A stretch of DNA of 8,261 bases from an uncultured Desulfovibrio sp. GTDB taxonomy: Bacteria > Desulfobacterota > Desulfovibrionia > Desulfovibrionales > Desulfovibrionaceae. Shown piece by piece: positions 1-5,465 of the stretch. How positions within the stretch are numbered: the stretch's first letter is position 1; each line of letters starts with the position of its first letter. The stretch spans positions 1-8,261 of the forward strand of contig CAMWPE010000107.1 in NCBI GenBank assembly GCA_947176055.1, read 5' to 3'. The notes beneath the pieces were generated by a model, which saw nothing but the letters and a program-made list of their open reading frames with translations, did not search any database and had not been told where the DNA came from. Both the position numbers and the translations under genes were made by a program.

Positions 1-629
1 CTTTTATCGTCGTTTGCCTGCCCTTTGTCTGCGCGGCCCTTGGCGCTCAATGCTGGAATTTATGGACCGAGAATCGCCGGCTGGTCGCGGATATGGAGCG
101 ATTTGAGACCGAAAGTCAGGCGGCGGCGGCGCGGGCGGACAGGCTTGAAAAATTTGAAAAAATTCTGGATGAGGACACGGTCGAAGGGCGCGAGGCCGTT
201 TTGCGAAAACTGGCCCATAACGACGCGCCGCCTCCTGACGAAAATCAGGCTCCGTCGGCGATGGAAGAGGGACCCGGGCATCAGGATTTTCCGGCTATCG
301 ATACCGGTCGCGTCAAGGTAAGCAATGTCCAGGCTAGAATAACGCCGGGCAATCGCGTCCGTCTAGCCCTGGATCTCCGCAATCCCGACAATGAGAAGTT
401 GTTAAGCGGCGAAATCCTGGCCACGCTGGTCACAGCCCGCGGCGAGGAATATCCTCTTGTCTTCGCGCCTGCCGAAATGGCCAATTTCCGGATCAACCGC
501 TTCAAACGGAGCGTCCTCGCCGCGAAGGTTCCCAATAGATTTAATCTCGCCAATTCCGAAATTATAATCGAGGTAAAAGAGAGCGGCGGCGAAACAATAT
601 ATCGCAATCTTTTCGCCACGCATGAATAG
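1..629 (+). CDS. Membrane-anchored protein of unknown function (5' truncated)
   Basis: The reading frame is open from position 3 to a TAG at 627-629, giving at least 208 residues, and the true start lies upstream of the window. The visible protein begins in a hydrophobic stretch (FIVVCLPFVCAALGAQCW), which reads as a membrane helix or signal anchor. A charged, probably coiled-coil segment follows (about visible residues 24-72, rich in E, R, K and A). Next comes a Pro/Glu-rich linker (about 73-98), then a C-terminal domain of about 108 residues with alternating hydrophobic and polar residues that suggests beta structure. This is the layout of a single-pass protein with an extracytoplasmic C-terminal domain. 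An internal ATG at 93 exists, but starting there would drop the membrane helix and I see no good ribosome binding site for it. I do not recognise the family and assign no function. There is no sign that it belongs with the oxalate genes, from which a 480-nt gap separates it. Confidence 0.7.
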   Translation, partial: FIVVCLPFVCAALGAQCWNLWTENRRLVADMERFETESQAAAARADRLEKFEKILDEDTVEGREAVLRKLAHNDAPPPDENQAPSAMEEGPGHQDFPAIDTGRVKVSNVQARITPGNRVRLALDLRNPDNEKLLSGEILATLVTARGEEYPLVFAPAEMANFRINRFKRSVLAAKVPNRFNLANSEIIIEVKESGGETIYRNLFATHE

Positions 630-631
630 AA

Positions 632-660
632 GCCCGCGCGGTATCTCCGGGCGTTATATT
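632..660 (+). terminator. Possible weak terminator after the first gene
   Basis: Three bases after the stop codon there is a short inverted repeat, GCCCG (632-636) with CGGGC (648-652), followed by a T/A-rich stretch (GTTATATTTAG). The stem is only 5 bp with an 11-nt loop, and the U-tract is interrupted, so this is a weak candidate. Confidence 0.25.
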
Positions 661-1026
661 TAGATACAGCGGGGCTATTGAATAGAGCCGGACGCTATGG
701 CGCGGATTTGAGACGCGAACACGCCCGCTACCTTTATCCCAAGAATGGCTTTTCCCTACGTTAGAGGATAATTTCCTACGAATTTTTCTATAGCAGACCG
801 TTATTAAAACCCCGCGCATCGATAATTTATAACCGGCGCGCTATTGTATAACGATCTCCTGCCAGGCGGTCTCGCGAGGTTACTTTGAATGACGGCCTGG
901 AGCGCCCGCTTTCGCGCCGGCGTCGTTGCCTTGTTTCGCTCTCGTCAAAATAGAATCGGGCGAATAATTGTCTCGAATCGTCGCGCCTTCGCGGAGCGCG
1001 ATTTCCGGAATTTCGCGGTGTATCGT
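661..1026. other. Long non-coding gap upstream of the oxalate operon
   Basis: No convincing gene lies between the first gene and frc: reading frames here are short, lack good ribosome binding sites and show no recognisable protein. The stretch mixes AT-rich blocks with GC-rich inverted repeats. A short stem TCGCGC/GCGCGA flanks a TTCG-containing loop (981-1001). CCAGGC (862-867) and GCCTGG (895-900) form a distant pair with a 27-nt gap. Two near-identical 9-mers, TTCCCTACG (752-760) and TTTCCTACG (772-780), start 20 bp apart. It could hold upstream regulatory sites or a small RNA, but nothing I can name. Confidence 0.4.
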
Positions 1027-1047
1027 AAGCTTTCTTAAATAAAGCTT
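1027..1047. promoter_or_regulatory. 7-bp inverted repeat at the frc promoter, candidate operator
   Basis: AAGCTTT (1027-1033) and AAAGCTT (1041-1047) are a perfect inverted repeat with a 7-nt AT-rich spacer. Arm centres lie 14 bp apart. The right arm overlaps the first two bases of the proposed -35 hexamer (1046-1051). This geometry would suit a dimeric regulator that blocks or aids RNA polymerase. That it is an operator is inference; the regulator is not identified in the window. Confidence 0.4.
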
Positions 1048-1075
1048 GACGCTTATAGATTTACGGGACTATGTT
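1046..1075 (+). promoter_or_regulatory. Sigma70-like promoter of the frc-oxc-AEC operon
   Basis: A -35 box TTGACG (1046-1051, five of six matching TTGACA) is separated by 18 nt from a -10 box TATGTT (1070-1075, four of six matching TATAAT). Transcription would begin near 1082, leaving a leader of about 28 nt before the frc start. It is the best match in the 480-nt gap and lies at the right distance from a strong ribosome binding site. Confidence 0.55.
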
Positions 1076-1096
1076 TATTAAAGACATTTAACCAAA

Positions 1097-1103
1097 TGGA
1101 GGA
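1097..1103 (+). promoter_or_regulatory. Strong ribosome binding site of frc
   Basis: TGGAGGA contains a full GGAGG core (1098-1102), 7 nt before the ATG at 1110. It fixes the start of frc and is the best Shine-Dalgarno in the window. Confidence 0.8.
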
Positions 1104-1109
1104 TCGCTT

Positions 1110-2414
1110 ATGTCCACGGCTCCGTTGCAAGGCATTAAAGTGGTGGATTTCACAAATGTCCAGTCCGGACCTTCCTGCACCCAGTTGCTGGCGTGGCTGG
1201 GCGCCGAAGTAATCAAAATCGAAGAACCCGGCAGGGGCGATCCGACGCGTAAGGAATTGCAATTCAATCCCGACTGCCCGAGCTATTACTTCCTGCAACT
1301 CAATTCGGACAAAAAATCCCTTTCCCTGGACGCGGCCCGTCCCGACGGCAAGGAAATTCTGACCAGGTTGCTGAAAAACGCCGATATCTTCATCGAAAAC
1401 CTCCATCCCGGAGCCATGGACAAGCTGGGCTTTAGCTGGGACGTCGTCCACAAGCTCAATCCCCGGTGCATTTACGGCAGCATCAAGGGTTTTCCCGTGT
1501 CTTCCAAATACGCTCACCTGAAAGCTTACGAACCCATCGCCCAGGTAACCGGCGGCGCGGCCACGACGACGGGCTGGTGGTCCGGCGAGCATGACGGCCC
1601 CACCCAGAGCGGCGCGGCCCTCGGCGATTCCAACACCGGCATGCATATGTGCATAGGTCTTCTCGCGGCTTTGGCCCTGCGCGACCGCACGGGCGAAGGC
1701 ACTTTCGTCTATCAGTCGATGCATAACGCCTGCCTCAACCTATGCCGCATCAAGACCCGCGATCAGCTCACCCTGGACAAGATCGGTTATCTCACCCAGT
1801 ATCCGCAGTATCCCAACGAAAAATTCCCTGATTACGTCCCCCGCGACGGCAATATCGAAGGCGGCGGCGTTTTGGGGTGGTGCTATCCCTGCAAAGGCTA
1901 TCCCGAAGATCCCAACGATTTCGTTTACGTCATCCTGCAACGCGATCACAAGAGTTTCGAGCTCTTCTGCAAGGGCATAGGCTTTGAGGACTGGCTGGAA
2001 AATCCCGATTTCAACACCGCCGACGCGAGGGATCGGCATAAGCAGGAAATTTATCGCCGCGTAGGCGAATATTGCCGGACCCGCTCAAAATTCGAAGTAA
2101 CCGGCCAATTGTCCCAGTTCGGAGTGCCTGTGGCTCCGGTGCTGAACACCCGCGAAATCCTGACCGACGAGACCCTGTACGACGGCAATACCCTGGTGAA
2201 GATTAACCAGCCCGGCTATAACGACCTGGTCGGCGAATTCGTCACCGTGGGCGTGCCCTTCACAATCAGCGGTTATCAGCCCACTTACGGACCGTGCCCC
2301 ACGCTGGGCGGCAATAACGAGGAAGTGCTCACTTCCCTTGGCTTTACCAAGCAACAGCAGGAAGAGTTCGCGAAAAACGGCACGACGCATCCGTTGCCCG
2401 ACGGCAAGATGTAA
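1110..2414 (+). CDS. frc: Formyl-CoA:oxalate CoA-transferase
   Basis: A family III CoA-transferase of 434 residues, close to the usual 416-428 for this enzyme. It moves CoA from formyl-CoA to oxalate in the cytoplasm, releasing formate and making oxalyl-CoA for the next gene's product. The N-terminus carries the CoA-binding pattern (KVVDFTNVQSGP, Gln18; LGAEVIKIE at 30-38). The catalytic aspartate is Asp173 in LGDSNTGMH, which in this family forms the aspartyl-CoA anhydride and thioester intermediates. The segment LDKIGYL...YPQYPN at 222-235 strongly resembles E. coli YfdW. Two departures from the E. coli and Oxalobacter enzymes as I remember them: the tetraglycine active-site loop reads E-G-G-G-V (250-254) instead of G-G-G-G-Q, and the site of Oxalobacter Trp48 is Glu49. 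The adjoining oxc gene makes the assignment strong, although another acyl-CoA donor is possible. First gene of the operon. Confidence 0.92.
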   Translation: MSTAPLQGIKVVDFTNVQSGPSCTQLLAWLGAEVIKIEEPGRGDPTRKELQFNPDCPSYYFLQLNSDKKSLSLDAARPDGKEILTRLLKNADIFIENLHPGAMDKLGFSWDVVHKLNPRCIYGSIKGFPVSSKYAHLKAYEPIAQVTGGAATTTGWWSGEHDGPTQSGAALGDSNTGMHMCIGLLAALALRDRTGEGTFVYQSMHNACLNLCRIKTRDQLTLDKIGYLTQYPQYPNEKFPDYVPRDGNIEGGGVLGWCYPCKGYPEDPNDFVYVILQRDHKSFELFCKGIGFEDWLENPDFNTADARDRHKQEIYRRVGEYCRTRSKFEVTGQLSQFGVPVAPVLNTREILTDETLYDGNTLVKINQPGYNDLVGEFVTVGVPFTISGYQPTYGPCPTLGGNNEEVLTSLGFTKQQQEEFAKNGTTHPLPDGKM

Positions 2415-2431
2415 ATTATAATAGATCATTG

Positions 2432-2454
2432 GATGGCGCCTCGTCGGCGCCATC
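2432..2454 (+). other. Intercistronic GC-rich hairpin between frc and oxc
   Basis: GATGGCGCC (2432-2440) and GGCGCCATC (2446-2454) form a perfect 9-bp stem with a 5-nt loop (TCGTC), 17 nt after the frc stop. No T-tract follows, so it should not be an efficient intrinsic terminator. RNA processing, 3'-end protection of the frc message or partial attenuation are possible roles (inference). Confidence 0.6.
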
Positions 2455-2491
2455 ATCCATATTAAATATCAATTTTAATCCTGGAAAAAAC

Positions 2492-4228
2492 ATGAGCGAT
2501 AAAGACAAAAAAAAAGGCGACGCGCCGGAGTTCCCGGAACAGGTTACGGGCATGTATATTCTCGCCCACGCCCTTAAGAATGTGGGCCTCGATTGTATGT
2601 ACGGCGTCTGCGGCATACCCGTCACCGGCCTTTCCTATCTATGTCAGGAATACGGCGTGCGCTATATTGGCTTCCGTTTCGAGCAGCAAGCCGGCATGGC
2701 CGCCGCCACGCATGGCTACCTGACAAAAACGCCCGGCCTGTTGCTCACCGTGAGTTCTCTGGGTTTCATGAATGGCCTGACAGCCACTGTAAACGCGACG
2801 GTGAACTGCTATCCCATGATCCAGATATCAGGCTCTAGCGCCCGCGAGCCTGTCGACATGGATCAGGGAGGGTACGAGGATCTGGATCAGCTGAATGTGG
2901 CCAAACCCCTGGTCAAGGCCGCTTATCGCGTGAACAAACTTGAGGATTTGCCCATAGCGGTCGCCCGCGCCTACCGGGCGGCTGTTTCCGGTCGTCCGGG
3001 CGGCGTCTATCTTGACGTTGTCGAAACTATGCTTTCGGAAACCGTCGACCGCGACGTAGCCGAGAAATGGCTTTTCAAACCAGTGGATCCGTGCCCCGCG
3101 ATGATTCCTTCCGCTGAATCGGCGGACAGGGCCGTCGATATGCTGGCCAATGCCAAAAGGCCGGCCATCCTCCTGGGCAAAGGCGCCGCTTACGCCCAGG
3201 TCGATGAAAAGATCAAGACTCTTATCGAGTCCAGCGGCATTCCCTTCTACCCCATGTCCATGGCCAAGGGTCTCATGCCGGACAATCATCCTTTGAGCGC
3301 CTTGAGTTGCCGCTCTACGATCATGGAAAAAGCCGACGTAGTCATGCTTGTCGGAGCGAGGCTAAACTGGTTGCTGGAACGGGGTCACGGTAAGTGGAAT
3401 CCCGAGGGCAAATTCATTCAGCTCGATATTGATCCGGTGGAAATGGATCGCAATCGTCCCATAGCCGCGCCGGTGATCGGCGATCTAGATAGTTCCCTGA
3501 GCTTGATTCTGGAAAAGCTGAAAGGTCGCAAACTTGCCATGGACGCCGACTGGGTGCCGGGTTTGCAAAAGGAGACGAAGGAAAAGAACGCGGAGTTCGC
3601 GAGACGTCTGGCCGAGCACGCCAAGGATCGTCCCATGACGCACTGGACGGCGCTCGGCGCCATGAAACCCATCCTGGAAAAGAATCCGGACGTCATCATC
3701 GTCAACGAGGGCGCCAATACGCTGGATGACACGCGCGACACCATCGATATGTTCCTGCCCAGGCATCGTATCGACTGCGCGACCTGGGCGATTATGGGAC
3801 TTGGGATGGGTTCCTGCGTAGGCGCGGCTATCGCCACCGGCAAGAGCGTGGTCGCCATCGAAGGCGACTCCGCCTTCGGCTTCTCCGGCATGGACTTCGC
3901 CACAATTTGCCGCTTCCATTTGCCTGTCACCGTAGTCGTCTTCAACAACGGAGGCATTTATAACGGGATCGGCGTCAATCTATCCCATAACGGGGATCCC
4001 GCTCCTACCACGCTCGACATCGACGCCCATTACGAGAAAATCGGCGAAGCCTTCGGAGCGAAAGGTTATTATGTAACGACTCCGGAAGAATTGTCCGCGG
4101 CCCTGACCGAAGCCATCGCTTCCAAAAAGCCCAATTTCATCCATGTCCAGCTGGCCGCCGATTCCGGCAAGCAGTCCGGACATATCGGCTATCTGAATCC
4201 CGAACCCCTGCAGAACATAATAGTCTAA
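2492..4228 (+). CDS. oxc: Oxalyl-CoA decarboxylase (thiamine diphosphate enzyme)
   Basis: A 578-residue ThDP enzyme, close to the 564-568 usual for this family. It decarboxylates oxalyl-CoA to formyl-CoA and CO2, regenerating the CoA donor for Frc. The order is a pyrimidine-binding domain (about 15-190), a central domain (about 205-345) and a pyrophosphate-binding domain (about 385-555). Visible key residues: Glu64 (RFEQQAG), which activates ThDP; Tyr128-Glu129 (QGGYEDLDQ) and Tyr490 (NNGGIYNG), matching Oxalobacter Tyr120/Glu121 and Tyr483; and the metal/ThDP motif GDS (458-460) through NN (485-486). The stretch LLGKGAAYAQ (227-236) is typical of Oxc rather than acetolactate synthase. A C-terminal SGHIGYLNP (562-570) corresponds to the lid that closes over substrate. 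Phe63 replaces the His usual before the catalytic Glu. ATG 2492 is chosen because GGA (2483-2485) precedes it and an upstream TTG at 2429 lies next to the hairpin. Confidence 0.95.
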   Translation: MSDKDKKKGDAPEFPEQVTGMYILAHALKNVGLDCMYGVCGIPVTGLSYLCQEYGVRYIGFRFEQQAGMAAATHGYLTKTPGLLLTVSSLGFMNGLTATVNATVNCYPMIQISGSSAREPVDMDQGGYEDLDQLNVAKPLVKAAYRVNKLEDLPIAVARAYRAAVSGRPGGVYLDVVETMLSETVDRDVAEKWLFKPVDPCPAMIPSAESADRAVDMLANAKRPAILLGKGAAYAQVDEKIKTLIESSGIPFYPMSMAKGLMPDNHPLSALSCRSTIMEKADVVMLVGARLNWLLERGHGKWNPEGKFIQLDIDPVEMDRNRPIAAPVIGDLDSSLSLILEKLKGRKLAMDADWVPGLQKETKEKNAEFARRLAEHAKDRPMTHWTALGAMKPILEKNPDVIIVNEGANTLDDTRDTIDMFLPRHRIDCATWAIMGLGMGSCVGAAIATGKSVVAIEGDSAFGFSGMDFATICRFHLPVTVVVFNNGGIYNGIGVNLSHNGDPAPTTLDIDAHYEKIGEAFGAKGYYVTTPEELSAALTEAIASKKPNFIHVQLAADSGKQSGHIGYLNPEPLQNIIV

Positions 4229-4241
4229 CAGTCTAATTCAT

Positions 4242-4265
4242 GTCGCGGCTCCCCGGGGCCGCGAC
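4242..4265 (+). other. Intercistronic GC-rich hairpin between oxc and the AEC carrier gene
   Basis: GTCGCGGC (4242-4249) and GCCGCGAC (4258-4265) form a perfect 8-bp stem with an 8-nt C/G loop, 13 nt after the oxc stop and 15 nt before the next ATG. No T-tract follows. It mirrors the hairpin in the preceding gap and probably sets relative message levels or stability rather than ending transcription (inference). Confidence 0.55.
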
Positions 4266-4280
4266 TCTCGGACGGTAACA

Positions 4281-5255
4281 ATGGGAATTACGCATATTAT
4301 TCTTTACGCCATCGTCCCGATTATCGTGGTCATGGCGGCTGGCTATATATCCGGCAAAAAGGGCATATTCGACGGCGAGGATTCCAAGAAATTTAATAAG
4401 GTCGTGCTGGATTACGCTTTGCCGGCCGCCTTGTTTGTTTCCATAGCGCAAGCCAGCCGCGAAATGCTCTATCGCGACATCAAGCTGTCCATAGTATCGA
4501 CCGTCGTCATCATGGGCTGCTTCATGGCCGTCTATTACATTTATAAAATGTTCAAGAGCAACACCGGCGCCGACGCTGCCGTATCGGCCTTGATCAGCGG
4601 CTCGCCGACTATCGGCTTTCTGGGGTTCGCGGTGCTCGAGCCAATTTTTGGCACGACGCCTACCGTCGCCCTGGTGGTGGCCATTGTCGGCATCGTGGTC
4701 AACGCCATAGGCATTCCCGTCGGTCTCTCCCTCCTGAACGCATCCCTTGAAAAGCAGAAACCCGGCTCGTCCAAAAATAAAAACGCCTGGGCTCCCGTTA
4801 TCCATGCCCTCGAACAACCTGTCGCCTGGGCGCCGATTCTGGCCGTAATCTGGGTGCTGATCGGCATTCCCTGGCCCGCCTGGGCTTCGCCGTCCTTTGA
4901 TCTCATCGCGAAAGCCAACGCCTCCATGGCCGTTTTCTCCGCCGGCATTACCCTGTCCTCCATCAAGGTCGTCATTAACTGGCAGGCGATTCTCGGCTCG
5001 ATTATGAAGCTCATTGTCATGCCCCTTGCCACGCTTGTCGTCGGCTTGCTGTGCGGCATGGATCCCCTTAATCTCAAGATGCTTGTGGTAGCTTGCGCCC
5101 TGCCGCCGGCCTTTTCAGGCATCATTATCGCCGACGAATACGACACTTATGTGGCAACCGGCACATCCTCGCTGACTTTGAGCGTTATCCTCTTCTGCTT
5201 CTTCTGTCCCTTCTGGATCTGGGTGACGGATCTGTGCCTGCGGGCAAGTCTATAA
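4281..5255 (+). CDS. AEC-family (auxin efflux carrier-like) membrane carrier, probable oxalate transporter
   Basis: A 324-residue, strongly hydrophobic protein with about ten predicted membrane spans (roughly residues 5-22, 42-58, 68-90, 100-122, 127-152, 180-198, 207-226, 236-258, 265-283 and 292-318). A polar, lysine-rich loop at about 154-170 separates the two five-helix halves. This layout, the N-terminal AGYISGKKGIF and the LPAALF in helix 2 fit the AEC family, which includes YfdV and the malonate carrier MdcF. In E. coli a family member, YfdV, is encoded just after frc and oxc, so uptake of oxalate, perhaps in exchange for formate, is the likely role. Substrate and direction are inferred from context. 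It is not related to the Oxalobacter antiporter OxlT, which is a major facilitator protein. A GGACGG sequence (4270-4275) 5 nt before the ATG serves as ribosome binding site. It is the last gene of the operon, 52 nt after oxc. Confidence 0.85.
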   Translation: MGITHIILYAIVPIIVVMAAGYISGKKGIFDGEDSKKFNKVVLDYALPAALFVSIAQASREMLYRDIKLSIVSTVVIMGCFMAVYYIYKMFKSNTGADAAVSALISGSPTIGFLGFAVLEPIFGTTPTVALVVAIVGIVVNAIGIPVGLSLLNASLEKQKPGSSKNKNAWAPVIHALEQPVAWAPILAVIWVLIGIPWPAWASPSFDLIAKANASMAVFSAGITLSSIKVVINWQAILGSIMKLIVMPLATLVVGLLCGMDPLNLKMLVVACALPPAFSGIIIADEYDTYVATGTSSLTLSVILFCFFCPFWIWVTDLCLRASL

Positions 5256-5283
5256 AACCCGGTCATAAGAGATAGGCGTTTTT

Positions 5284-5312
5284 AAATCCGGAGTCTAGCT
5301 CCGGATTTTTTT
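5284..5312 (+). terminator. Intrinsic terminator of the oxalate operon
   Basis: A perfect 10-bp stem, AAATCCGGAG (5284-5293) with CTCCGGATTT (5299-5308), encloses a TCTAG loop and runs into seven consecutive T residues (5306-5312). It lies 28 nt after the carrier's stop codon and separates the operon from the kinase gene. The A/T ends of the stem make it potentially bidirectional, but no gene approaches on the - strand. Confidence 0.92.
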
Positions 5313-5415
5313 GTTCCAGTCTTTGGCCGCTCCGGCCGACGCCCGCTACGATGATATCTCGCGCGATTATAGTATTTGGCAAGCGGCGGGCGTGTTGCGG
5401 AATGGCCTCGCGTTA

Positions 5416-5424
5416 TGTTATATT
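5416..5424 (+). promoter_or_regulatory. Extended -10 promoter of the sensor kinase gene
   Basis: TGT followed by TATATT (5419-5424, five of six matching TATAAT) is an extended -10 element. A poor -35 candidate TTGCGG (5395-5400) lies 18 nt upstream. Transcription would begin near 5431, which excludes kinase starts at 5376 and 5415. Confidence 0.45.
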
Positions 5425-5465
5425 TTTCGCGTATTTTCCGCTCCCATTTTATGCCGGAAATCCTA

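Noticed and set aside
562..819. 85-codon - strand frame reaching into the gap after the first gene
   Set aside because: It overlaps the end of the first gene, shows no recognisable protein pattern, and its basic low-order sequence looks like chance.
862..900. Inverted pair CCAGGC/GCCTGG as a possible structured RNA
   Set aside because: Only 6 bp with a 27-nt loop and no supporting inner stem, which is expected by chance in a gap of this length.
630..1109. Search for tRNA, CRISPR repeats, insertion-sequence ends or a prophage attachment site
   Set aside because: No cloverleaf, no regularly spaced repeats, no terminal inverted repeats with a transposase and no direct-repeat boundaries were seen here or elsewhere in the window.
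1053..1724. 223-codon open frame on the - strand opposite frc
   Set aside because: It lies mostly within frc, has no recognisable domain and is explained by codon bias of the + strand gene.
2429..2491. Upstream in-frame TTG start extending oxc by 21 residues
   Set aside because: The TTG has no ribosome binding site and the extension would run through the frc-oxc hairpin. The extra residues do not resemble the Oxc N-terminus, while ATG 2492 has a nearby GGA and gives the expected length.
3418..3957. Long open frames on the - strand opposite oxc (also 2828-3289 and 3485-3919)
   Set aside because: They are antisense to an unmistakable enzyme gene, with no family resemblance or start signals.
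4541..5146. 201-codon open frame on the - strand opposite the carrier gene
   Set aside because: Composition shadow of a membrane-protein gene; no support as a real gene.
5376..5465. Longer kinase starts at TTG 5376, ATG 5415 or ATG 5451
   Set aside because: The first two lie upstream of or inside the likely promoter and would put a low-complexity leader ahead of the basic N-terminus and membrane helix. ATG 5451 cannot be excluded but has a poorer ribosome binding site than 5466.
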